This document shows, in pieces, positions 1 to 7,720 of a stretch of 64,000 bases of DNA (within the stretch, counting starts at the first letter, position 1; every line of letters begins with the position of its first letter). Origin of the DNA: SHZI01 sp041396045 (GTDB lineage: Bacteria > Pseudomonadota > Gammaproteobacteria > Steroidobacterales > GCA-2729495); the NCBI GenBank assembly GCA_041396045.1, contig JAWKZI010000001.1, positions 248,001 to 312,000 on the forward strand, given 5' to 3'. The translations under genes and the position numbers were made by a program. Under the pieces are notes generated by a model, which saw only the letters and a program-made list of their open reading frames with translations, was not told where the DNA came from and did no database searches.

Positions 1-855
1 GCCTACGTTGCCGACCTGACCGCGCCAGAACAACGGGCACGCAGTTTCGGATTGATGGGCGCGGCCTGGGGCCTTGGCTTCGTGGTTGGCCCGGCCATCG
101 GCGGAATGCTGGGTGATGCCAATCCGCGTTTGCCGTTTTTCGTTGCCGCCGGCCTGGCGGCCGCCAATGTCATCTATGGCTACTTCGTGTTGCCGGAAAG
201 TCTTGCGCCGGCCAATCGTCGTCCATTTTCACTGGCTCGGGCCAATCCCGTGGGCGCATTCCGGCAGATGCGCAAGTACCCGCTGGTGATGGGCTTGCTG
301 GGTGCCCTGTTCCTCTATCACATCGCGCACGATGCCAATCCCTCCACCTGGACTTACGTGACCATGGCCAAGTTCAGTTGGACAGCGCGGGACGTGGGCC
401 TGTCGATGAGTTTCGTCGGCCTCTGTGCCGCGTTGGTGCAGGGTCTGGCTGTGGGGCCGATCGTGAAACGCTTCGGTGAGCAGCGGGCAATGACCGTCGG
501 ATTCACGCTGTACGGCGTCAGCTTTCTGGGTTATGCCTTTGCCACGGCCGGATGGCAGATGTATGCGTGGATCGTCCCGTTTGCGTTTGGTTCGATTGCC
601 AGTGCAGCAGCTACCGCAATCCTGTCGCGGCAGGTGCCGTCCAATCAGCAGGGTGAACTGCAGGGTGCCATTGCCAGCGTGCGCAGTGTCACGGCCTGCA
701 TCGCACCGCCATTGATGACCGGGCTCTTCAGCTATTTCACCTCACCCGTGGCACCGGCATATTTCCCGGGTGCCTCTTTTCTGGCTGCGGCAATACTGAC
801 GTTTACCGCATTGTTGCTCGTGATGGGGGTCATGCGCCGCAGTGCCCGGCCGTAG
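1..855 (+). CDS. MFS drug-efflux transporter, TetA-like (5' end cut by window)
   Basis: The reading frame is open from the first base, so the N-terminal part lies outside the window. The visible 284 residues hold the usual second half of a major facilitator: GFVVGPAIGG resembles the antiporter motif C of 12/14-helix drug:proton antiporters, followed by several hydrophobic segments (for example GLLGALFLYHIAHDA, ALVQGLAVGPIV, FGSIASAAATAILSRQV). The spacing and the QQGELQG loop near the end resemble the TCR/Tet family of tetracycline-type efflux proteins in the inner membrane. The substrate cannot be told from sequence. It converges with xthA, six bases separating the two stop codons. Confidence 0.8.
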   Translation, partial: AYVADLTAPEQRARSFGLMGAAWGLGFVVGPAIGGMLGDANPRLPFFVAAGLAAANVIYGYFVLPESLAPANRRPFSLARANPVGAFRQMRKYPLVMGLLGALFLYHIAHDANPSTWTYVTMAKFSWTARDVGLSMSFVGLCAALVQGLAVGPIVKRFGEQRAMTVGFTLYGVSFLGYAFATAGWQMYAWIVPFAFGSIASAAATAILSRQVPSNQQGELQGAIASVRSVTACIAPPLMTGLFSYFTSPVAPAYFPGASFLAAAILTFTALLLVMGVMRRSARP

Positions 856-861
856 GCGCGG

Positions 862-1623
862 CTACAGGATGGCTACAACCGGGGCGTGATCGGAGGGCTT
901 TTCGAGCTTTCGCGGGCCTATGTCGATGGTGGCAGCGGTGCATTGTGCTGCCAGCGTGTCGGATGCCAGGATCAGGTCGATGCGCAGTCCGTGCTTGCGC
1001 CTGAAGCCCATCTGCCGGTAGTCCCACCAGGAATAGGATCCATCGGGCTGGTCGAAGAGCCGGAACGTGTCCTTGAGGCCGAGGGCGAGCAGGCCCTGTA
1101 GTCGTTCCCGCTCGGGTACGCTGCACAGGACCTTGTCGCGCCAGAGTTCCGGGTCATGCACATCGCGGTCTTCGGGGGCGATGTTGAAATCGCCAACGAT
1201 GGCCAGGCGTTCGTGATGCTTCAGTTCATCGGCAAGGTACGCCGTGAGCGCATCCAGCCAGTCCAGTTTGTATTGATACTTGTCGGAACCCACGCTCTGG
1301 CCGTTTGGCACATAGACGTTGATGACGCGGGTGCCGGCGTAGGTGGCAGCAATCACACGACGCTGTTCATCCTCAAAATCCGGAATCCCGGTAGTCACGT
1401 CGACAGGTTCGTTACGCGACAACAGCGCCACGCCGTTATAGGCCTTCTGTCCGGACAGCACGCAGCGATAGCCGGTTGCTTCGATATCAGCCAGTGGGAA
1501 AGTGGCCGCTTCGGTTTTGATTTCCTGCAGGGCCAGCACATCCGGTTCGTGTGCGTTCAGCCAGTCCACAACGTGCGACAGGCGCTGACGTATGGAGTTT
1601 ACGTTCCAGGAGGCGAGTTTCAA
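862..1623 (-). CDS. xthA: Exodeoxyribonuclease III
   Basis: Metal-dependent AP endonuclease and 3'-5' exonuclease of base-excision repair, cytoplasmic. The 253 residues fit the family length. Visible catalytic landmarks are LASWNVNSIRQR at the N-terminus, the metal-binding Glu in LALQEIKTE, YNGVALLSR, GDFNIAPEDRDVHDP with the catalytic Asp and Asn, and the terminal SDHAPV carrying the catalytic His. The start is a TTG that overlaps the TGA of the upstream oligopeptidase gene, so the pair is probably co-transcribed and translationally coupled. No ATG fits, because residue 2 onward (KLASWNVN) is already the conserved family start. Confidence 0.95.
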   Translation of the reverse strand: MKLASWNVNSIRQRLSHVVDWLNAHEPDVLALQEIKTEAATFPLADIEATGYRCVLSGQKAYNGVALLSRNEPVDVTTGIPDFEDEQRRVIAATYAGTRVINVYVPNGQSVGSDKYQYKLDWLDALTAYLADELKHHERLAIVGDFNIAPEDRDVHDPELWRDKVLCSVPERERLQGLLALGLKDTFRLFDQPDGSYSWWDYRQMGFRRKHGLRIDLILASDTLAAQCTAATIDIGPRKLEKPSDHAPVVAIL

Positions 1624-3692
1624 TCCTCGATTCCTGACTGGCGGAGCAGCGCATCCACATGTGCCGGCCGCCCCCGGAATGCCACGAAGGCCTCGCCAAT
1701 ATCCCGGGTACCGCCAATTTCCAGAATATTTTCACGGAAGCGACGTGCCAGGTCGGCATTGAACAATCCGGACTCCTCGAAGGCAGCGAATGCATCGGCG
1801 GCCAGAACTTCTGCCCATTTGTAGCTGTAGTAGCCGGCCGCATAACCGCCGCCGAAGATATGCGTGAAGGCGTGGGCAAAGCGGTTCCATGCCGGATGCC
1901 GGAGCACTGCCACCGTATCGCGAACCTCGGCCAGTACATCCATGATCCGCCCGCCTGTGGCGGGGCTGTACTCCGCATGGATACGCAAATCAAACAGCGC
2001 GAATTCAAGCTGGCGCACCATCTGCACTGCGGACTGGAAGTTCTTCGATTCGCGCAGCGATGCCAGAATGGACGCCGGCAGCGGCTTGCCGGACTGGTAG
2101 TGGCCGGAACACAGCGCCACAACCTCGGGTTCCCAGGCGAAAGTCTCCATGAACTGACTGGGCAGTTCCACTGCATCCCAGGGCACGCCATTGATGCCGC
2201 CCACACTCGGGTAGTCGATACGTGTCAGCAGGTGATGCAGTACATGGCCCATCTCATGAAATACCGTCACCATCTCGTCGTGAGTGATCAGCGACGGCGT
2301 GTCGGTTCCCGGCAGTGAAAAATTACACACGAGGTAAGCAACCGGAACCTGGACGCCAGCCGGATGCCGGAGCCGGTTCAGGCATTGGTCCATCCAGGCC
2401 CCGGAACGCTTGCTGGACCGTGCATAGAAGTCGGTATAGAAGCCACCGACTTCCTGGTCGTTGTGGTCTACAAGCCGGTAGTACCCGACGTGTAATTCCC
2501 ATGCTTCTATACCCTCGACCGGAACGATGCGAATGCCGTACAGCTTTTCGACCACGGCAAACAGCCCGTTGAGTACCTTTGGCAACGGAAAGTACGGACG
2601 CAGGGACTCATCGGAAATCGAGTACTTCTTGTGTCGGAGCTTCTCCGAGTAGTACGCCATGTCCCAGGGTTCAATGGGACTGCCGGCAAATTCCTCAAGC
2701 TCATCGAGTTCGCGTCGTGCCGCAGGTCTGGAGTGACGCACCAGTTCGATCAGGAAGTCGCGCACCTCGTCGACTGATTTCGCCATCTTGGTGGCCAGCG
2801 AATAGGCTGCGAAGTCCGGGTAGCCGATGATGCCGGCGGCTTCGTGGCGCAGCGCCAGTATCTGTTCAATCAGCGCAGTGTTGTCATGTCCGGGTGAGTA
2901 AGCCGCCTGATCCGAGGCCCGCGTAACCCAGGCCTTGTAGAACTCGAGGCGCAGGTCCCTGTTGTCCGCATGTGTCACGACACCCACGTAGCTTGGCTGG
3001 TCCAGTTCGAATATCCAGCCTGACTTGCCCGCGGCTCGTGCCCGATCAGCGGCCGGCTCCAGAATTGCGGCCGGAATACCCTGCACCCGGGTGGCATCGT
3101 CAATATGCAGTGACCAGGCACCGGCGGAGTCGAGCACGTTCTGCTCGAAGCCGGCCTCTGCGGTCGACAGTTCTTCCATCAGTGCCTTGAAACGGGCCTT
3201 TTGGTCCGGGGGCAGATGAACGCCGGATAGCCGAAAGTCGCGGATGGCCAGTTCCAGCAACCGCTTTGCACCCTCGCGTCCAGCACCAGCGTGTCGGCTG
3301 TCGCCCAGTTCATCGGGGGTCGATTCGCCCGGGAATTGCGTGGCCAGGCGCTGGTACAGTTCGTAGAGGCGCTGGTTGTGGCCCATCTCGGTCGCATAGC
3401 GCGATATGGCGGGCAGACAGGCGTTATAGGCCGCCCGCAGCTCTGGCGTGTTGGCCACCGACTGCAGGTGCTGAACAGGTGACCACACCCGATGCAGCCG
3501 GTCGCTCAACGATTCCATTGGCAGCACAGTCGCATCGAAATCAAGTTCCTGGCTTTCTTCAGCAGCCAGCAATTGGTCGAGTTCAGCTCGATTGGTCTCC
3601 AGCGTGGTCAATACCGCCTGTTCTACATGCTCAGCGCGTATGAGATGAAACTCGGGTAGTCCGCCGGGTGTGAGCAGAGGATTCTCAGCCAT
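1620..3692 (-). CDS. prlC: M3 family metallopeptidase, oligopeptidase A-like
   Basis: Zinc peptidase of the thimet/oligopeptidase A family, a cytoplasmic enzyme degrading short peptides and cleaved signal peptides. The zinc site is FHEMGHVLHH (HExxH), followed by ELPSQFMETFAWE that brings the third ligand. The length of 690 residues is typical. The N-terminal MAENPLLTPGGLPEF matches the family start. Around plus-strand positions 3270-3320 the product reads GDSRHAGAGREGAKR, while the neighbouring frame reads TADTLVLDA, which looks more like the family; a compensated pair of single-base shifts is possible but not certain. The stop overlaps the xthA start. Confidence 0.9.
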   Translation of the reverse strand: MAENPLLTPGGLPEFHLIRAEHVEQAVLTTLETNRAELDQLLAAEESQELDFDATVLPMESLSDRLHRVWSPVQHLQSVANTPELRAAYNACLPAISRYATEMGHNQRLYELYQRLATQFPGESTPDELGDSRHAGAGREGAKRLLELAIRDFRLSGVHLPPDQKARFKALMEELSTAEAGFEQNVLDSAGAWSLHIDDATRVQGIPAAILEPAADRARAAGKSGWIFELDQPSYVGVVTHADNRDLRLEFYKAWVTRASDQAAYSPGHDNTALIEQILALRHEAAGIIGYPDFAAYSLATKMAKSVDEVRDFLIELVRHSRPAARRELDELEEFAGSPIEPWDMAYYSEKLRHKKYSISDESLRPYFPLPKVLNGLFAVVEKLYGIRIVPVEGIEAWELHVGYYRLVDHNDQEVGGFYTDFYARSSKRSGAWMDQCLNRLRHPAGVQVPVAYLVCNFSLPGTDTPSLITHDEMVTVFHEMGHVLHHLLTRIDYPSVGGINGVPWDAVELPSQFMETFAWEPEVVALCSGHYQSGKPLPASILASLRESKNFQSAVQMVRQLEFALFDLRIHAEYSPATGGRIMDVLAEVRDTVAVLRHPAWNRFAHAFTHIFGGGYAAGYYSYKWAEVLAADAFAAFEESGLFNADLARRFRENILEIGGTRDIGEAFVAFRGRPAHVDALLRQSGIED

Positions 3693-3804
3693 CCGGAAAT
3701 GCTAACGGAAAAATCGGGTGAATGGTCCGGTTATATGGTCTGGTCAATAGTCTGGCCAGTGGTTGGGCCAACGGTACGGGTTGCCCTTGCTACACTGCCG
3801 GCCC

Positions 3805-5166
3805 ATGAACGCTGCTGCCAAACCCGAACAATTCGACCTGATCGTCATAGGTGGTGGTAGCGGTGGTCTGGCGGCCGCCCAGAGGGCGGCTGAATACGGC
3901 GCTCGTGTTGCCCTGATCGAACCAGCACCGCTGGGTGGCACCTGCGTGAATGTTGGTTGTGTACCCAAGAAAATCACGTATAGCGCGGCGAACCTGGCGC
4001 ATGCGCTGAATGACGCCCGGGACTATGGTTTTGAGCTGACGGTACACGGCCACGACTGGGTCGGGTTCGTGGCAAAACGCCGGGCCTATATTGAACGACT
4101 GAATGGTATCTACGAGCAGAATCTGGCGAAGAAGGGCGTTGACTATATCGTGGCCTGGGGACGTTTCCGGGGGCCGACGACGGTAGAGGCCGGCAACCGC
4201 GTTCTTGAGGCGAAGCACATCATGATCGCGACGGGCGGGAGACCGATAATTCCGGCCATCCCCGGCAAGGAGCTGGGCCTGACCTCCGACGATTTTTTTG
4301 CACTCACCAGCCGGCCGCAACGTGTGGCAATTGTCGGGGCTGGCTATATCTCCGTCGAGTTTGCCGGCGCGCTCAAGGCACTGGGATCCGATGTGACGCT
4401 GCTGGCCCGCAAGGACAGCGTAGTTCGCAGCTACGATGACTACCTGCAACAGGGCTTGCTGCAGGCGATGGCCGAGGACGGAATCCGGTTTGTGAGCCGG
4501 GCAATACCAACGGCACTGGCGCGAACGCCGGCAGGCCTGGAACTGGCAACGGCTGATGGCCGCACGCATGGTGCCTTTGATGCGGTGATCTGGGCCGTGG
4601 GCCGCGAACCGGTGACTGACGGCCTGAATCTGGCGGCTGCCGGCGTCCAGACCGACGCCAATGGCTTCATTGCCACAGATGTCTACCAGGCAACCAACGT
4701 TCCGCACATCTACGCACTTGGCGACGTCACTGGCCGAGTCGCGCTGACGCCGGTGGCCATTGCGGCTGGCCGGCGAACGTCCGACCGGATCTTCGGCGGC
4801 ATGGCGGACCGGCATCTGGAGTACGAATACATCCCGACGGTCATCTTCACTCACCCGCCCATCGGTACTTGCGGCTTCAGTGAAGCCGACGCACGCCAAC
4901 AGTTCGGAGAGTCTGTGAAGACCTACCAGACGGAATTCGTGCCCCTGTACAACAGCATGACCGATCACAAACCCAGGACAAGGATGAAACTTGTCACTGC
5001 TGGCGATGACGAGAGAGTGGTGGGCTGCCACATCATCGGTCCCGGCGCCGACGAGATGTTGCAGGGCTTTGCCGTGGCAATCCGCATGGGCGCCACCAAG
5101 CGTGACTTCGACGACACCGTCGCCATCCACCCCACGTCTGCCGAAGAACTGGTCACCATGCGCTAG
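3805..5166 (+). CDS. gor: Glutathione-disulfide reductase
   Basis: FAD- and NADPH-dependent cytoplasmic reductase that regenerates reduced glutathione. Seen in order: FAD-binding LIVIGGGSGG (residues about 11-20), the redox-active disulfide in GGTCVNVGCVPKK (about 42-54), the NADPH-binding GAGYISVEFAG, the second FAD contact IYALGDVTG, and the C-terminal HPTSAEELVTMR with the proton-accepting His-Glu pair typical of this enzyme rather than of lipoamide dehydrogenase. The ATG at 3805 (MNAAAKPEQFDL) is preferred over one 42 bases upstream because the Rossmann fold then begins at the usual distance. Its TAG stop falls inside a palindromic repeat. Confidence 0.93.
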   Translation: MNAAAKPEQFDLIVIGGGSGGLAAAQRAAEYGARVALIEPAPLGGTCVNVGCVPKKITYSAANLAHALNDARDYGFELTVHGHDWVGFVAKRRAYIERLNGIYEQNLAKKGVDYIVAWGRFRGPTTVEAGNRVLEAKHIMIATGGRPIIPAIPGKELGLTSDDFFALTSRPQRVAIVGAGYISVEFAGALKALGSDVTLLARKDSVVRSYDDYLQQGLLQAMAEDGIRFVSRAIPTALARTPAGLELATADGRTHGAFDAVIWAVGREPVTDGLNLAAAGVQTDANGFIATDVYQATNVPHIYALGDVTGRVALTPVAIAAGRRTSDRIFGGMADRHLEYEYIPTVIFTHPPIGTCGFSEADARQQFGESVKTYQTEFVPLYNSMTDHKPRTRMKLVTAGDDERVVGCHIIGPGADEMLQGFAVAIRMGATKRDFDDTVAIHPTSAEELVTMR

Positions 5167-5253
5167 TAAAGGGGACGCTACCCTTTTCCCGTTCAACAAA
5201 GGCAGCATAGAAAAGCAATGGGGGGCGGGAAAAGGGTAGCGTCCCCTTTACTA
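5164..5253. repeat. REP-like palindromic repeat, copy 1
   Basis: Two perfect inverted arms of 28 bases (5164-5191 and 5226-5253) surround a 34-base centre. The core motif is AAAGGGGACGCTACCC on the left and its complement on the right. The left arm contains the TAG stop of gor, and the right arm ends seven bases before the aroE stop, so the element sits between two convergent genes and could act as a bidirectional terminator. Related copies lie at about 42590 and 47061. Similar short palindromes in other gammaproteobacteria are mobilised by RAYT (Y1) transposases, but no such gene is in the window. Confidence 0.85.
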
Positions 5254-5259
5254 CCTTTA

Positions 5260-6114
5260 CTAGGCGAGGCGTTTTTGCATTGTGTCGGTGGCGCCGGGTG
5301 AGCCTGGCAGTTTGGCAATGATGGGGCGGGTGTCAGGGCGTACGCCGCGCCACGTGTAAAAAGACTCGGCGGCCTGTTCTACCAGCATGCCCCAACCCTG
5401 GGCGATACGGCCCGCGCCGTTTTCTTTGGCCCAGGTTACGAAAGGCGTGTCCTGCATGGCGTACGACAGGTCGTAGCACAGGGTTTCCGGCCCTAGTATC
5501 GACGCCGGGAACGGTGGTACCTCGCCTTTCAGCCCGGCAGAGGTGGCATTGATCACCAGATTGAAACGTTGGCCGCCGAGTTCTTCGAACTGGCAGGCCA
5601 GCACCTTGCCCAGCATCCTGAACTCCCGTGCCAGCGTCTGCGCCCGCTCCAGCGTGCGATTGGCAATCATGATGTCGCGCGGGTTGGTATCGAAAAGTGC
5701 CGGGACAATGCCCCGGGTGGCCCCGCCAGCGCCCAGGATCAGGATGCGGGTACCAGCCAGCCGGGTCCGCAGATTCTGCCGCAGATCGTTCACCAGGCCG
5801 GTGCCGTCGGTGTTGTCGCCTTCGACCGCGCCATCGGCATGCCGGATCAGGGTGTTCACGGCCCCAGCCAGTTCCGCCCGGGAAGTAAGCCGGGAGGCCA
5901 GCTTCACGACTTCCGACTTGTGCGGCACCGTGACGTTCAGGCCCCGGAAGCCGTCGGCAAAAAGCCGCCGAACGCGATCCGCCAGTTGCTCCGGGGCAAT
6001 ATCGATCGCCTCGTAGCTGAGATCCTGACCCGTCGCATCGGCAAACAACCGATGTATAACCGGCGACTTGCTGTGAGCAATCGGGTGGCCGATGACTCCG
6101 TAACGGTCTGTCAT
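5260..6114 (-). CDS. aroE: Shikimate dehydrogenase (NADP+)
   Basis: Converts 3-dehydroshikimate to shikimate in aromatic amino-acid synthesis. Seen: shikimate-binding SKSPVIHRLF near residue 15, the catalytic Lys in NVTVPHKSEV, the catalytic Asp in GDNTDGTGLVNDL, and the NADP-binding GAGGATRG loop followed by NRTLERA. The ATG at 6114 gives MTDRYGVIGHPIAHSKSP, 284 residues, which matches the family. The frame stays open a further 27 codons upstream but that would run into the divergent tag gene. It ends just past the palindromic repeat shared with gor. Confidence 0.94.
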   Translation of the reverse strand: MTDRYGVIGHPIAHSKSPVIHRLFADATGQDLSYEAIDIAPEQLADRVRRLFADGFRGLNVTVPHKSEVVKLASRLTSRAELAGAVNTLIRHADGAVEGDNTDGTGLVNDLRQNLRTRLAGTRILILGAGGATRGIVPALFDTNPRDIMIANRTLERAQTLAREFRMLGKVLACQFEELGGQRFNLVINATSAGLKGEVPPFPASILGPETLCYDLSYAMQDTPFVTWAKENGAGRIAQGWGMLVEQAAESFYTWRGVRPDTRPIIAKLPGSPGATDTMQKRLA

Positions 6115-6194
6115 GTTCTTTGCCCGTCCCCGTACCTGTCGAATACCGTATCTTTTTCCATAATACGCACCCTGTCGAGTAGTGTGAGGATTCA

Positions 6195-6785
6195 ATGACC
6201 CGAACCAAGCAACGTTGCCCCTGGTCCGAAGGCGTCAGCCCCGCCTATCTGGCCTATCACGATGATGAATGGGGCGTGCCGGTCCACGATGACCGCAAGC
6301 AGTTCGAATTCCTGGTCCTCGAAGGTGCCCAGGCGGGATTGTCGTGGTCGACCGTCCTCCACCGTCGCGAAGGTTACTGACGGGCATTCGCCGGGTTTGA
6401 TCCGCAGAAGGTGGCGCGCTTCACGCCAGCCCTAATCAACAAGCTGCTACAGGACCAGGGAATCATTCGTAACCGTCTGAAGGTGGAAGCTGCGGTGACG
6501 AATGCCCGCGCGTTCCTCGAGCTGACCGCCGCGCTCGGCAGCTTCGACCGTTACATCTGGAATTTTGTTGACGGCAAGCCGCAGAGAAATCGCTGGCGGT
6601 TGCAGTCGCAAGTTCCGGCGACCAGTCCCGTGTCAGATGCACTCAGCAAGGACATGAAGAAACGTGGCTTCCGGTTCGTGGGCAGCACGATACTCTATGC
6701 GCATCTGCAGGCGACGGGCCTGATCAATGATCATCTTGTGAGTTGCTTCCGGCACACGGAATGCGTGCGGTTGGCACGTGTTTGA
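6195..6785 (+). pseudogene. tag: DNA-3-methyladenine glycosylase I, interrupted by an in-frame stop
   Basis: Base-excision repair glycosylase removing 3-methyladenine. MTRTKQRCPWSEG, YHDDEWGVPVHDDRKQFE and GAQAGLSWSTVL match the N-terminal half, and RAFAGFDPQKVA to HLVSCFRHTE the C-terminal half; the structural zinc ligands (N-terminal Cys and His, C-terminal H-x3-C) are all present. A TGA at 6378-6380 cuts the frame after residue 61, with the same frame resuming directly after it. In the family this position is commonly Arg, so one C-to-T change (CGA to TGA) would explain it. Real nonsense mutation and base-call error cannot be told apart here. Confidence 0.85.
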
Positions 6786-6806
6786 CCAGCCCGGGAAAAG
6801 CCGGAG

Positions 6807-7682
6807 CTACGCGGCCAGCGCCTGCTGCATGTTCTGAATGTCGTCCTGACTGACCGCCATGAAGTCCATGAACGAGCCTCTGCCGAGGTTGACGTCGTTC
6901 AAGGCAAATTCGGCATCCGGGTGTTGCAGCTTCAGATCGGGTTCATTGTCGAGCCGGTAGTGGAGTTTTGCTGCGGACAGCAGTCGCGTCAAAGGTTCAA
7001 GTTCGGCAGAGCCACCGGCCAGCAGATAGTCCTGGTTTTCCACCGCCGCGCATATCCGCTGCGGGAGGCCCCACGCTTCCAGGATCGCCTTGCCAATCAC
7101 CGGCTGCCATTCTTCCAGGGTTGCTGAAAATGCCGGATCGTCGCGCAGCGAGGGATCATTGTGATGGGCGTGCATGAGAATGTAGAGCCGGCCGATACTA
7201 TGGAGGAGACCTGCCATCATGGCTTCATCCGGCTGGCGACCGAAGGCCTGTCGACCGACGGCGAAACAAATGGAAGCCACCTGATTGCTGGTTTTCCATA
7301 CGCGCTCCAGATCGGGGCGAATCGCACCGAGTGAGTTGTCCCGGCTGAGCTGCCGCAGGGCGAATGCTGTAGCTACCGTTCGTACCAGATTGAAGCCGAG
7401 CCGGTTCACCGCGTTGTTCAGACTGGCTACCGGGGTGCCGCCGGGGTTGAGTGCTGCCGAGTTTGCCATCTGCATGAAGCGCGCGCTCAGCACCGGCTCG
7501 GAGGCCACGATGTCGGCGATATCCCTGATCGTGATCTCGTCGCGAATCAGCGCAACCTGCAACTGACGAACGACCTGTGGAAAGGCCGGCAGGTCCAGCT
7601 CCGGTTTCAGATTGGCAGCAAGCTGCTGCACGAAGTTGAATATTCTGGAGTCCGCCGTCATTTCTGCCATCCCGTCTGCCAC
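6807..7682 (-). CDS. HDOD domain signalling protein
   Basis: The 291 residues are almost entirely an HDOD domain (an HD-related output domain found in bacterial signalling proteins, usually without hydrolase activity). Typical segments are LPAFPQVVRQLQVALIRDE, ADIVASEPVLSARFMQMANS, LNNAVNRLGFNLVRTVA and the later AGLLHSIGRLYILMHAH. No receiver, GGDEF or kinase domain is attached, so its partner is not visible. It stands alone, convergent with tag and downstream of the divergent region before the leftward protease gene. Probable cytoplasmic role in signal transduction; specific function unknown. Confidence 0.85.
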   Translation of the reverse strand: MADGMAEMTADSRIFNFVQQLAANLKPELDLPAFPQVVRQLQVALIRDEITIRDIADIVASEPVLSARFMQMANSAALNPGGTPVASLNNAVNRLGFNLVRTVATAFALRQLSRDNSLGAIRPDLERVWKTSNQVASICFAVGRQAFGRQPDEAMMAGLLHSIGRLYILMHAHHNDPSLRDDPAFSATLEEWQPVIGKAILEAWGLPQRICAAVENQDYLLAGGSAELEPLTRLLSAAKLHYRLDNEPDLKLQHPDAEFALNDVNLGRGSFMDFMAVSQDDIQNMQQALAA

Positions 7683-7720
7683 CAGAGCTGTCTGTCTCCG
7701 AAGTATGGGTGGCGGCAGGG

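Noticed and set aside
3790..5208. 472-residue minus-strand frame opposite gor
   Set aside because: gor has all catalytic motifs in the plus strand; the antisense product has no recognisable domains and is a GC-rich shadow.
6411..6785. Separate gene starting at GTG 6411
   Set aside because: It is the C-terminal half of tag in the same frame; the interruption is one stop codon.
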